NCBI RefSeq assembly: GCF_012102745.1
Contig: NZ_JAAVSY010000012.1
Coordinates: forward strand, 1-64,000
Length of the DNA: 64,000 nt
Direction of reading: 5' to 3'
From: Haematospirillum sp. H4485
GTDB lineage: Bacteria; Pseudomonadota; Alphaproteobacteria; Rhodospirillales; Rhodospirillaceae
Each line of letters begins with the position of its first letter. The stretch's first letter is position 1. Shown one piece after another: positions 1-8,383 of the stretch. The translations under genes and the position numbers were made by a program. Under the pieces are notes generated by a model, which did no database searches, was not told where the DNA came from, and worked only from the letters and a program-made list of their open reading frames with translations.

Positions 1-161
1 TTCACTCTGTAAAACAGCACCAGACACCAACAAAACCAGAAAAACCAGTCCCTCAGCGTCGGGACGCACCTTCTAAGCCCCAATCCAAAAATCGTCAACA
101 CAATTCCTTAAACAAAACAAAAAAAATTCAAGGGCTACACGGATTCCGGACTCAAAAAGAC

Positions 162-195
162 AACGGACGGACTGTGTTTTAACAGTCCGTCCGTT
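162..195 (-). terminator. Rho-independent terminator of the F0 ATP synthase operon
   Basis: A 14-bp perfect inverted repeat (AACGGACGGACTGT / ACAGTCCGTCCGTT) has a 6-nt loop. Read on the minus strand, the stem is followed by a T-rich run (complement of the A-run at 155-159). It lies just downstream of the subunit b stop codon, so it should end the atpI-B-E-b'-b transcript. Positions 1-161 contain no gene I can support; a weaker GTCCC/GGGAC hairpin sits at 48-65. Confidence 0.85.
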
Positions 196-222
196 GATCA
201 CACACGATCCGGAAACAAAGTC

Positions 223-753
223 TCAATGCATTTTAATCAGCACACTTTTTATCGATTCATCGACCAAGGAACTGGCTGCCGCGTCATTCAAGTGTTTAAC
301 AATCAACGTTTCTGCCGCTTTTATGCCCAGATCCACAGCCATGCCACGTACTTCAGACAAAGCAGCGTGTTCTGCAAGCTTGATGCGCTCAAGAGCCTGC
401 TGTTCACGACGGGACACGCTCCTTTCAAACACTTCTTCTGACTCAGCTTTAAGGCGCTGAGCCTCTTCAGTCGCATGACGCAAAATCGCATCGACCTCTT
501 TCAAGGCATCGCGTTGACGGCGCTGATAATCAGCCAGAAGAGTCTGAGCATCTTCACGCAAGCTGCGGGCCTCATCAAGCTTGGCCTGAATAGCAACAGA
601 TCGGGCATCCAAGGCAGATACCACGGCCTTGAAAACAGGGCGCACGGCAAAAGCAACAACAGAAACAAAAGCCATTGCAACCCAGAACTCGGGGGTCGCA
701 TAAAAAGGAGCATGGTGAACTGCGTCACCAGCTGCGTAAGCAGCGGATATCAT
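223..753 (-). CDS. atpF: F0F1 ATP synthase subunit b
   Basis: This is a peripheral-stalk subunit of the membrane F0 sector, which holds the F1 head against rotation. The 176-residue protein has one N-terminal membrane segment (about residues 22-42, after a short Ala-rich tail) and then a long charged helix rich in Glu, Arg, Gln and Ala, typical of b-type dimerising coiled coils. It follows the b' gene by 3 nt, and an AAGGTGA ribosome-binding site lies inside the b' stop region. It is the last gene of the operon. Alphaproteobacteria carry two diverged b subunits (b and b'), which matches the pair here. The closing terminator lies at 162-195. Confidence 0.93.
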   Translation of the reverse strand: MISAAYAAGDAVHHAPFYATPEFWVAMAFVSVVAFAVRPVFKAVVSALDARSVAIQAKLDEARSLREDAQTLLADYQRRQRDALKEVDAILRHATEEAQRLKAESEEVFERSVSRREQQALERIKLAEHAALSEVRGMAVDLGIKAAETLIVKHLNDAAASSLVDESIKSVLIKMH

Positions 754-756
754 AAT

Positions 757-1248
757 TCAGTCACCTTCCTTGACAGCATCAGCAACAGCAGAGCGAACCC
801 GCTCAGCATCAAACGCCACACCAGACAACTTCGTTGCAGCATCTGAAGCGACAACAGATGCAAGATCCCGGACGGATACCAAGGCGGCATCGCGTGCCTT
901 GGCTATGCGATCTTCCCCATCACGAATCTGCGCGGCGAGTCGAACGCTTACCTCGCGGTTCCTGATTTCAGCTTGGCGTGTCACTTCTTCCTGAGCCTGA
1001 CGAAGGAGATCCTGCGCCTTGGACCTGGCATCATCCAGTGCCTTTTCATAGGCACGAATAGACGTCTCTGTCTCAGCCTTCAGCTGCTTGGCACGGTCAA
1101 GATCGTCTTCCACTGTTCTCTGGCGCTGTTCCATAATCTCGCCGAGCCTCGGGATCGCATACCGCGACACCAAGATGTACAGGAGTGTGAATGTCACCGC
1201 CAGCCAGAACAGCTGGGACGCAAAAGTGGATGGTTCAAATTGCGGCAT
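757..1248 (-). CDS. atpG: F0F1 ATP synthase subunit b'
   Basis: This is the second, diverged b-type stalk subunit, characteristic of alphaproteobacteria and phototrophs; the gene is also called atpF2 or atpX. The protein is 163 residues when started at ATG 1248 (MPQFEPSTF), which has a GGAG about 10 nt upstream; a TTG 9 nt further out is possible but has no better site. A membrane segment (FWLAVTFTLLYILVSRYAIP, roughly residues 14-34) leads into a long charged amphipathic helix. The gap to atpE is unusually long (184 bp) and contains a hairpin, whereas the gap to subunit b is only 3 nt, so translation of b and b' is probably linked. Confidence 0.92.
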   Translation of the reverse strand: MPQFEPSTFASQLFWLAVTFTLLYILVSRYAIPRLGEIMEQRQRTVEDDLDRAKQLKAETETSIRAYEKALDDARSKAQDLLRQAQEEVTRQAEIRNREVSVRLAAQIRDGEDRIAKARDAALVSVRDLASVVASDAATKLSGVAFDAERVRSAVADAVKEGD

Positions 1249-1381
1249 ACGCAGCAAGCTCCACGGTCTGGTCGCGAACAGGAAATATCAGATAGCAGAC
1301 ACGGCCCTGAGCCTTCTTCCTGCCTTTCTGAGCGGGTAGCTACACAAGCGGACCCGCATTCTTTACGCTTCCTCCCCCGAA

Positions 1382-1406
1382 TGCGTGGTCCACAACAGGC
1401 CACGCA
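1382..1406 (-). other. Intercistronic hairpin between atpE and b'
   Basis: A 7-bp perfect stem (TGCGTGG / CCACGCA) with an 11-nt loop lies in the 184-bp spacer between the subunit c stop and the b' start. There is no following T-run, so it is not an obvious terminator. Subunit c is needed in about ten copies per complex, and in many operons structure next to atpE sets mRNA stability or translation. That role is an inference here. Confidence 0.4.
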
Positions 1407-1432
1407 AGCGGAGAAGAACGCACATGCCTGCT

Positions 1433-1660
1433 TCAGCCAGCAAACAAAACGATCAGTGCCACAACAAGGGCAAACAAGGCAATCGCTTCGGTCACAGCAA
1501 AGCCGATCCAGCCATACAGCTCAACGCTTGCCTTGGCCGACGGATTGCGACCAACCGTTGCGATCAGGCTGGACCAAATATTACCCACACCGATACCGGC
1601 TCCAATCATGCCAATTGCGGCCAGACCGGCACCAATAAACTTAGCAGCTGCAACTTCCAT
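1433..1660 (-). CDS. atpE: F0F1 ATP synthase subunit c (proteolipid ring)
   Basis: This 75-residue hairpin of two membrane helices makes up the proton-driven rotor ring. The first helix is Gly/Ala-rich (IGAGLAAIGMIGAGIGVG), the polar loop carries the conserved RNP (Arg38), and the second helix carries the proton-binding Glu58 in AVTEAIALF. A carboxylate at this position with no Na+-ligand pattern that I can see suggests H+ coupling. The length is normal for the family. It sits between the genes for subunits a and b', as expected in an alphaproteobacterial F0 operon. Confidence 0.97.
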   Translation of the reverse strand: MEVAAAKFIGAGLAAIGMIGAGIGVGNIWSSLIATVGRNPSAKASVELYGWIGFAVTEAIALFALVVALIVLFAG

Positions 1661-1760
1661 CTTTCTCTTCCTCTGATGAAAAGAACTGTTGAAAACTTTC
1701 AGGAAAATCCTGTCCTACACCCCACACACAGCATGCGGGGCGACCAGCACTACACTGAGG

Positions 1761-2495
1761 TCAATGCATGTTTATCGCATCATTGAGGTAAATGCAGGCA
1801 AGAATGGTAAAGACGTACGCCTGAAGCCCGGCGATAAAAAATTCGAGAACCGTAATACCCGCAACGACGACGAAAGGAACAAAGCCACCGACTATGCCAA
1901 GAGCAACGACAAAACCTGCAAGCACCTTCAGCATGATGTGCCCGACCGTCATATTGGCAAAAAGACGGACAGAAAGGCTGAACGGACGGGAAAGGTAAGA
2001 TATCAGCTCAATCGGGATCAAGATCGGGGCGGTTGCCAGCGGTGCACCATGCGGAAAGAACATGTGCAGATAACCCAGACCATGACGGGCAAACCCAATC
2101 ACGGTAACAGCCAGGAAGATCACGATGGCCAGCGCTGCCGTAACGGCAATGTGACTGGTAAATGTAAAGGAGTACGGCAGCATTCCAAGCATGTTGCCAA
2201 GAAACACAAACAGGAAGAGCGTCAGGATGAAAGGAAAATACCGCATTCCCTCACGTCCGACATTTTCCCGGATCATGTTGGCGACAAACTCGAAGGCCAC
2301 CTCACCAATACCTTGCCAGCGACCGGGTACCAAAGAAAGACGGCGTGTCGCAAGCCAGAAAAACACAAGAGCCACAAGAACAGCTGCCACCATCGCAGCT
2401 GCTGAATTTGTGAAGGCGTAAAAAGGCAAGTTTCCACCGTCAGAAACAACGGGAACTATCGGCTTTACCGTAAATTGCTCAACAGGACTGGCCAC
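1761..2495 (-). CDS. atpB: F0F1 ATP synthase subunit a
   Basis: This membrane subunit forms the two proton half-channels against the c ring. I start it at GTG 2495, because AGAGGAAG lies 4 nt upstream and the resulting N-terminus (VASPVEQFTVKP) matches the usual start of alphaproteobacterial subunit a. An ATG 45 nt further upstream lacks such a site. The 244-residue product has several hydrophobic helices. The functional Arg is in SVRLFANMTVGHIML, and the C-terminus has the conserved GLQAYVFTILACIYL. It is followed by atpE after 100 bp. Confidence 0.94.
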   Translation of the reverse strand: MASPVEQFTVKPIVPVVSDGGNLPFYAFTNSAAAMVAAVLVALVFFWLATRRLSLVPGRWQGIGEVAFEFVANMIRENVGREGMRYFPFILTLFLFVFLGNMLGMLPYSFTFTSHIAVTAALAIVIFLAVTVIGFARHGLGYLHMFFPHGAPLATAPILIPIELISYLSRPFSLSVRLFANMTVGHIMLKVLAGFVVALGIVGGFVPFVVVAGITVLEFFIAGLQAYVFTILACIYLNDAINMH

Positions 2496-2621
2496 CGCAC
2501 TTCCTCTGCTATCCTCAAGAACCTGCCAAACAGCCCACAACCGGCAACAGGACCGACAGGGACTTCACGCTATCATTGACCGACACCAAAAAAACCGGGA
2601 AGGATCGGGGGCTACCCCGGC

Positions 2622-3014
2622 CTACCGTTCATGGTGCCTATCCTGGTTATGTCCGGAGCCATCTGCGGAGGTATCCTTATGACGCATGGCGCGACCAAGA
2701 CCAACTCCATCATCAAGCCCCCTCACAACGCGGTACACATTACTGATACCCGCTGCGCCACCCAAGAACATAAAAATAATCATCAGCCACGGACGCGTAC
2801 CGAGCCAGCCATCTACAAACCAACCAAGAGCCGTACCGACCAAGGTTGTGACAACCATCTCGACACTGATCCTGGCTGCCACACCAAGCCCGGACATGTT
2901 ACGCGGACCCGAAGCCTGATCACCGGCGGAGTCTTCATCACGACCACCGGAAGCAGACTGAATCCGGGCTTCCAGATCCGAGAGGGCCCGATGTCGAGCC
3001 TGCTTCTCATCCAT
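2622..3014 (-). CDS. atpI: ATP synthase-associated protein AtpI
   Basis: This small membrane protein is encoded ahead of subunit a. In other bacteria AtpI helps c-ring assembly and has been linked to Mg2+ supply. The chosen ATG at 3014 (MDEKQARHR) has AGAGGCG just upstream; an in-frame start at 3101 would add 29 unconvincing residues. The 130-residue protein has a charged N-terminus and then two membrane helices around a short loop (ISVEMVVTTLVGTALGWFVD and PWLMIIFMFLGGAAGI), the AtpI/Zn-ribbon-less pattern. The C-terminus is His- and Asp-rich (SGHNQDRHHER). It is the first gene of the F0 operon. Confidence 0.88.
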   Translation of the reverse strand: MDEKQARHRALSDLEARIQSASGGRDEDSAGDQASGPRNMSGLGVAARISVEMVVTTLVGTALGWFVDGWLGTRPWLMIIFMFLGGAAGISNVYRVVRGLDDGVGLGRAMRHKDTSADGSGHNQDRHHER

Positions 3015-3110
3015 CGAAACGCCTCTGCCTATACCACCAAGCCGCCGGCAAACCCGGCTGAAAACCGGGCGCACCATATGATTTAGCTGATAACGTGTCA
3101 AGCATACCCT

Positions 3111-3746
3111 CTAGCGCGAGACACCCTTGTGAACAAGAGCGCGGTCAAGAGCCTCAGACAATGCCTCGTAACTCAGGGCACCTGTATACAATGCCCTATC
3201 AATGACAAAGGAAGGCGTTGAACGCACATCAAACGTTTCCCTGGCACGCTCCTGTACCTGCTGGATTGAAGCCAGAAGAGACTCGTTGGCAAAACATGCA
3301 TCAAGATCAGTCTCGCTCATCCCCGCCAGACGTCCTGTCTGCTTCAGGAAGGCCAAAGGATTTTCTGCTGACACCATTGCCTGCTGGCTGGAAAACAGAA
3401 GCTCCATAATCTTGTAATAGTGCGCCTCGGGGGCGCAGCGGGCCATCATGGCACCGACCATAGAGAGGCGATCCAGCGGATAATCACGCAAAACAAGCCT
3501 GACTTTTCCGGTGTCAATGTGGCTTGCCTTCAGTTTGGGTAACGTCTGACGGTGAAAATCAGCGCAATGCGGACAGGTCAGGGACGAATACTCATAAAGC
3601 GTTACCGGAGCATGTGCGGACCCGAGAACCCGCTCGGGGTATCCAGGCGGCAGCGCAAAGTCTGCCGCAAGAACGCCATGCCCTCCCCATACACCCCACA
3701 CAAGCAGGGTGAAGCAATACAACAGGCTGATACGAACAGAACGCAT
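3111..3746 (-). CDS. DsbA-family thiol:disulfide oxidoreductase
   Basis: This is a periplasmic thioredoxin-fold protein of 211 residues. A signal peptide (hydrophobic LLYCFTLLVWGVWG, cleaved near VLAADF) precedes the thioredoxin motif, whose active site is CPHC in SSLTCPHCADFH. The cis-proline loop is in STPSFVIDRALYTG. DsbA/DsbG-like proteins of this size in alphaproteobacteria act as periplasmic disulfide oxidants or isomerases. The start is uncertain: ATG 3746 gives the cleanest signal peptide, and other in-frame starts lie up to 39 nt upstream. The gene lies 97 nt downstream of the atpI start on the same strand and is divergent from the copper chaperone gene. Confidence 0.88.
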   Translation of the reverse strand: MRSVRISLLYCFTLLVWGVWGGHGVLAADFALPPGYPERVLGSAHAPVTLYEYSSLTCPHCADFHRQTLPKLKASHIDTGKVRLVLRDYPLDRLSMVGAMMARCAPEAHYYKIMELLFSSQQAMVSAENPLAFLKQTGRLAGMSETDLDACFANESLLASIQQVQERARETFDVRSTPSFVIDRALYTGALSYEALSEALDRALVHKGVSR

Positions 3747-3980
3747 GACCAACACCACTCCCAATTCTCTTTCATGACTGTGCACAGAACGGACTCATGC
3801 CCTATACACAAGCAAATTTCCGGCCCAGTCTAGATCAGGATTAGTGGTTTTGCACGAGTCAGCAGGCACAAGCACTTTGCTTTCTTCTCCTCCTGTTCAT
3901 GCCGGTGCATTTTTATGCACACTGGTTTACAAAAACAGCGGCCAGATATTTTTTATACCGCCACGTGGAGCATCATCCCC

Positions 3981-4481
3981 ATGACCATATCCAGATCACG
4001 TTCCTTGCTGCCCGTACTCGTTCTTCTGCTCTCCTGCCTTGCATTGATGGCGCCGGCACAGGCCGAATCGATCCTTGCAGAAGGGGCCTGGTCACGGGCC
4101 ACGCCGGGTCAGGCACGCAACGGAGCTGTCTTCATGACCCTGCATAACCGGGGAGCCAAAGATGACGCCCTGCTGGGAGCGGACGCAGGCCCCCTCGCAA
4201 CAAGCGTCGAGATACATACCCACGTGCATGAGGACAACATCATGAAAATGAAGGCTGTTGATACCCTCGCGCTTCCAGCCGGCGCCACAGTCACCCTGAT
4301 GCCCGGCGGGCTACATATCATGCTGATGGGTCTGAAGGCCCCCCTGTATGAAGGGCAGAGCTTTACAATGACCTTGACCATGCAGAAAGCAGGTACCATA
4401 ACAATTCCCGTTGTCGTCCGCGCGGTGGGAGCACCTGCTTCTGTCAGCCAAGGCCACAGGTCGGAACAACACGTGCATTGA
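3981..4481 (+). CDS. Periplasmic copper chaperone PCu(A)C
   Basis: This protein delivers Cu(I) to the CuA/CuB centres of cytochrome c oxidase. It is 166 residues, with a signal peptide (LLPVLVLLLSCLALMAPAQA, cut before ESILAEG). The mature domain carries the family signature H(M)X10MX21HXM in outline: THVHEDNIMKM in the middle and GGLHIMLMGLK near the end supply the His/Met ligands. A His-rich tail (HRSEQHVH) may add weak metal binding. The upstream in-frame ATG at 3915 would put 22 residues ahead of the signal peptide, so 3981 is preferred. The neighbouring DsbA-like gene is divergent and may share its regulatory region. Confidence 0.9.
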   Translation: MTISRSRSLLPVLVLLLSCLALMAPAQAESILAEGAWSRATPGQARNGAVFMTLHNRGAKDDALLGADAGPLATSVEIHTHVHEDNIMKMKAVDTLALPAGATVTLMPGGLHIMLMGLKAPLYEGQSFTMTLTMQKAGTITIPVVVRAVGAPASVSQGHRSEQHVH

Positions 4482-4610
4482 AGCACCCTGCTGTCACAGA
4501 CAGAAATCCGGACTTAGTAAATCACAGGATTTTGGCAGGGGCTACTGCAGTTTTGCCACATTGGCATCAGATCATGCCAAGGTCGACGTTTCCATCAGGA
4601 GCCCTCTGCT

Positions 4611-5309
4611 GTGACTGCAACCATTGCCCTTGTTGATGATGATCGCAATATCGTGGCCTCGGTCTCCCTGTTCCTGGAAGCAGAGGGATTCGTGGTCTCC
4701 TGCTTCCATGATGGCTCCGAGGCCCTGCGGAACCTGACCCAGAACCCCCCCGATCTGGCTGTCTTTGATATCAAGATGCCCCGCATGGATGGCATGGAGC
4801 TCCTGCAACACCTGCGCAAGACATCGGACATCCCGGTTATTTTCCTGACGTCAAAAGATGACGAGAGCGACGAACTTCTTGGCCTGCGTATGGGGGCCGA
4901 TGACTACATCACCAAGCCATTTTCCCAGCGCCTTCTTCTGGAACGAATTCGCGCAGTCCTGCGCCGCCGCAACATTGCTTCCACAGCGGGAGGCACCTCG
5001 TCTGAAACAGCCATGGTGCGCGGTGACTTGGTACTGGACCCGGCGCGCCACATGGTCAGCTGGAAGGAAAAGCCTGTTGACCTGACTGTAACAGAATTCC
5101 TGATCCTGCAGGGTCTGGCCCACAGACCGGGCCACGTCAAGAACCGCGACCAACTGATCGACCTGGCCTACGGCGAGAACATCTACGTTGATGACCGGAC
5201 CATCGACAGCCACATCAAACGGCTGCGCCGGAAATTCCGCGACGTAGACCCCGAGTTTGCCGAAATCGAAACCCTTTATGGGGTTGGATATCGATACAGG
5301 GACTTTTGA
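4611..5309 (+). CDS. chvI: Two-component response regulator, ChvI-like (OmpR family)
   Basis: This is a 232-residue DNA-binding response regulator. The receiver domain (1-120) has the acidic pair DDD, the phosphoacceptor Asp in [11 protein letters not shown] and the conserved Lys in TKPFSQRLL. The C-terminal winged-helix domain (about 130-230) has the OmpR pattern ([15 protein letters not shown] ... [16 protein letters not shown] ... GVGYRY). In alphaproteobacteria the ChvG/ChvI pair governs envelope stress, acid response and exopolysaccharide genes. The start is GTG with AGGAG about 9 nt upstream. The kinase gene follows at once. Confidence 0.93.
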   Translation: MTATIALVDDDRNIVASVSLFLEAEGFVVSCFHDGSEALRNLTQNPPDLAVFDIKMPRMDGMELLQHLRKTSDIPVIFLTSKDDESDELLGLRMGADDYITKPFSQRLLLERIRAVLRRRNIASTAGGTSSETAMVRGDLVLDPARHMVSWKEKPVDLTVTEFLILQGLAHRPGHVKNRDQLIDLAYGENIYVDDRTIDSHIKRLRRKFRDVDPEFAEIETLYGVGYRYRDF

Positions 5310-5350
5310 CTCTGGCCGCATCCCCTCATAACACAGCAACAGAAGGATCA

Positions 5351-7054
5351 ATGACACGGGGGCGTTGGGTATCACCCCTGATGCTCCGCATCTTGGCCGT
5401 CAACCTGGTTGCCCCCCTGCTTCTGGTGGCCGGAATCCTGTACCTGAACCAGTACGAGCGAGCGCTTCTGGACTCGGAGATGGAAGCCCTGCGCGGCCAT
5501 GCCGACCTGATCGCCGCAGCCTTGGGGGAGGGTGCGGTAACAGCCGACACCGCACTGTTCACCGATGCCCGGATTCCGGTTACATGCCACATGCTGGACC
5601 GGGTTGAAGCCAGCGCCATGGTTATCCGTCTCGGAAGCCTGAGCGGGGACAGGGTCCGCTTGTTCGACAGCGACGGCATTCTGATTGCAGACAGCACAGG
5701 ACTATCGCGAAAAAAGCATGCGGTAGAAATGACAGATCTTCCACCGCTGGACAATGAACGTACCTCTTTCCTGCAAGGCTGGGTCAATGCCTTGGCCAAC
5801 AGCTTCCGGGGTCTGCCGGACTATCGGGAATCCGCAGACCAGACAGCCAGCGACTACAGCGAGGTTCTGAACGCTCTGGAACAGGGACGGACCGGCCTTT
5901 CGCTGCGCGTTCTTTCCTCCGGCAGACGCCTGATGTCGGCTGCAGCTCCTATCACTTTTTATCGCCACGTTGTTGGCTCTGTCATGGTATCGCGTCCTGA
6001 TACGGCTGTCGCACGGGGGTTGTACAGAACACGCCGTGACATCCTTAACATGTTCTTCAGCACGCTGACTGTAACAGTACTGGTTTCAGCCTACCTTGGA
6101 CGGGGCATTGCCCGCCCGGTCCAACAATTGGCCAAGGCTGCAGATCGGGTTCGATCGCAGCGTGGCAGGCATCACCGGATTCCCGACCTGTCTGCACGCC
6201 ATGACGAAATAGGTGACCTGTCTGTCTCTCTTCATCACATGACCGAGTCACTCTACAAACGCATGGATGAAACGGAACGCTTTGCCGCTGATGTCGCCCA
6301 CGAAATCAAGAATCCCCTGACATCCATACGCTCGGCCATTGAAACGATCGACCGGCTGGATGATTCCTGCAAGAAAGCCCGCCTGCTGAATATCGTCAAG
6401 GATGACGTTGACCGCCTCGACCGTCTTATTTCCGATATATCGGATGCATCCCGCGTTGATGCCGAACTGTCACGTACGGAAGGTACGTTTATTGCCCTGC
6501 GCCCGCTCCTTCAAATTCTGGGAGAAGTCTGTACCCCCGCCCTGAACGAACACAAGATCGGGATCCGCCTTGAATTGCCGGAGCATGATACACAAGCCAT
6601 TGTTCATGGAAGCGAGGACAGGATCGTACAAGTTTTGCGCAACCTGATCGGCAATGCACAATCCTTCTCTCCAGAGGGAAGTACGCTGACCCTTGGCCTT
6701 CATCTTTCGGCCAACCGGGCACACATAACCGTTGAAGACGAGGGACCCGGCATTCCCACCGGCAAGGAAGAGGCAATCTTCGAACGTTTCTACAGCGAAC
6801 GTCCCCGGAAAGAAGCCTTTGGCTCACACTCCGGGCTGGGGCTGTCCATCTCGCGCCAGATTGTTGTCTCGCACGGGGGCACAATCCACGCCGAGAACCG
6901 CATGGACGATGTCGGCAATATCATGGGAGCCCGCTTTACCGTCTCACTGCCCTTGGCCACCCCTCTCTCCTTGCCGGACGGTGAGAAGCCCAAATCTGCT
7001 GTCAGGGAACACAATCTCCATGCCAGTACTGACTTCAGTGATGCCACGGGATAA
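5351..7054 (+). CDS. chvG: Sensor histidine kinase, ChvG-like
   Basis: This membrane sensor kinase is the partner of the preceding regulator. It is 567 residues when started at ATG 5351, which has GAAGGA 5 nt upstream; a TTG overlapping the chvI stop lies further out but has no site. TM1 is at about residues 10-32, followed by a periplasmic sensor region of about 200 residues, TM2, HAMP, the H-box ADVAHEIKNPLTS, the N-box VLRNLIGNAQSF and the ATP-lid glycines (DEGPGIPTG, HSGLGLSISRQIV). The ChvG signal input region is present and of ordinary length. In many alphaproteobacteria hprK and PTS genes follow this pair. Here they do not: a convergent lipoprotein gene follows instead. Confidence 0.92.
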   Translation: MTRGRWVSPLMLRILAVNLVAPLLLVAGILYLNQYERALLDSEMEALRGHADLIAAALGEGAVTADTALFTDARIPVTCHMLDRVEASAMVIRLGSLSGDRVRLFDSDGILIADSTGLSRKKHAVEMTDLPPLDNERTSFLQGWVNALANSFRGLPDYRESADQTASDYSEVLNALEQGRTGLSLRVLSSGRRLMSAAAPITFYRHVVGSVMVSRPDTAVARGLYRTRRDILNMFFSTLTVTVLVSAYLGRGIARPVQQLAKAADRVRSQRGRHHRIPDLSARHDEIGDLSVSLHHMTESLYKRMDETERFAADVAHEIKNPLTSIRSAIETIDRLDDSCKKARLLNIVKDDVDRLDRLISDISDASRVDAELSRTEGTFIALRPLLQILGEVCTPALNEHKIGIRLELPEHDTQAIVHGSEDRIVQVLRNLIGNAQSFSPEGSTLTLGLHLSANRAHITVEDEGPGIPTGKEEAIFERFYSERPRKEAFGSHSGLGLSISRQIVVSHGGTIHAENRMDDVGNIMGARFTVSLPLATPLSLPDGEKPKSAVREHNLHASTDFSDATG

Positions 7055-7102
7055 TCACCCTACAAGCATTCCGGTACACCGGGCCGCATCCAGAGGAACG
7101 CA

Positions 7103-7477
7103 CTAAAGATCCCTAGCCTCACCGGCAAAGGACATCAGACAATCAGGGACAGCCATGGCCACCCCGTCTGCTCCCCGGCTTTCCAGATATTCAGCCCGCA
7201 GGCGCTTATCCGGACCAGGATAGAAGGTAACATCAAGGACACAGCGCTTGGTCATATACTGCCAGACCTCTGCAGGCTTCTCGACACGGACCCTGTCCGG
7301 ATGACCCAAGGCGGCCTCGACCGCAACCGTATCCCGGTGTTCAATGGCTGTGCGTTCCGGCACTGAACGCAGACGCGTCGAGGCTTCACGTACGGACGAG
7401 GTGCAAGCCAGGGGCAAAGCGAGCACCAACAAGAAAACACCACGAACGATGCGTGATACCAAACGTGAAGCCATCAA
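7103..7477 (-). CDS. Small predicted lipoprotein
   Basis: This is a 124-residue protein with a signal sequence and a lipobox (LALPLAC, Cys at about residue 25), so it is probably anchored in the outer or inner membrane. The mature part is mostly polar, with two further Cys residues (KRCVLDVTF and VPDCLMSF) that could pair. The region RTAIEHRDTVAVEAALGHPDRVRVEKP followed by VWQY and a YPG turn is reminiscent of SmpA/BamE-like small outer-membrane lipoproteins, but I cannot assign a family firmly. Its start overlaps the EI24 gene stop by 4 nt (ATGA), so the two are translationally coupled. Confidence 0.78.
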   Translation of the reverse strand: MMASRLVSRIVRGVFLLVLALPLACTSSVREASTRLRSVPERTAIEHRDTVAVEAALGHPDRVRVEKPAEVWQYMTKRCVLDVTFYPGPDKRLRAEYLESRGADGVAMAVPDCLMSFAGEARDL

Positions 7478-8178
7478 AATACCCCCCGCCCGGGACCTTC
7501 CACCACAACGGGCAACGCTTTCCCCATATCAAGGCCCTGCAGAATATGCACCATTGCGGCCACGCCCACCAGAGGGGCCAGTATATTGACAAAAGGCACC
7601 AATAACAGAACCGCCGTGAAAGTCCCTGCCCACCACAGGCGCCGCCGGTAATAGCGGGACAAGGCATAGACCTCTGTCCGGGATAACCGGCGCAGGGCAA
7701 CCAGTTCAAAATACTCCCGCCCCAACAGGAAACCATTGACCAACAGAAAGGCAAAGGCATTGACAGGCGGTATGAAATACAAGGGAAGAGCAATCAGGTT
7801 GACCAGCAGCGCCAGCCCCGCAAACCTGAGACTACCGGCCAAACTTTCCAGAAAACCTTGCGGACGGGCATCTGGCAGCGTCGGGTAGTGCTCTGCCTCT
7901 ACCGCCGTAACGATCTCATCCAGGAACAGGCCGACAAAACCCGATAACACGGCAGGAAAAAGGAACAGGGACGCAACGACAACCGCTGCCCCGCCCAGAA
8001 TGGCCCCACCGGTTTCCCACCACGACGAAGCCAAGGTTGCCAGCTCTCCGAATACCCAGCCAAGCACGACGAATGTAACGCCATACAGGATAACAGCAAA
8101 GCATAGTGACAGCAGGATCACGCGGCGAAAACGCGGATCAGGCAGCTGGCTGAAGGCCTTCAGGTAAGATTGAATCAC
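7474..8178 (-). CDS. EI24/CysZ-like integral membrane protein
   Basis: This is a 234-residue membrane protein with four to six hydrophobic segments and the EI24 (Pfam CysZ/YeiR-type) layout. It begins with a polar start (YLKAFSQLPDPRFRRV), a first TM pair, and a long amphipathic stretch with a conserved-looking FLDEIVTAVEAEHYP. TM segments around LALLVNLIALPLYFIPPVNAF follow, then YFELVALRRLS. CysZ itself carries sulfate, but most alphaproteobacterial EI24 proteins have no proven substrate. The start is GTG 8178 with AGGGAGG 5 nt upstream. The gene forms a two-gene unit with the lipoprotein gene. Confidence 0.84.
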   Translation of the reverse strand: MIQSYLKAFSQLPDPRFRRVILLSLCFAVILYGVTFVVLGWVFGELATLASSWWETGGAILGGAAVVVASLFLFPAVLSGFVGLFLDEIVTAVEAEHYPTLPDARPQGFLESLAGSLRFAGLALLVNLIALPLYFIPPVNAFAFLLVNGFLLGREYFELVALRRLSRTEVYALSRYYRRRLWWAGTFTAVLLLVPFVNILAPLVGVAAMVHILQGLDMGKALPVVVEGPGRGVF

Positions 8179-8383
8179 GAAGCCTCCCTTTGAACAAAAA
8201 CCGGCACGGCCTGACCGTAGCACACTCTTGTATGGTCACAACGCTTGCCGCAACAAAACACCCCGTTATACTCGCGTCCATCACCGGCCCGGCTCTTTTT
8301 CTGTCAGACAAACAGAAAGCCGGGCTCCTGTCTCCTTGCATGCGCCCTGACAGCGGGCGACGCCAACCTTCCGGGGCCCGGAC

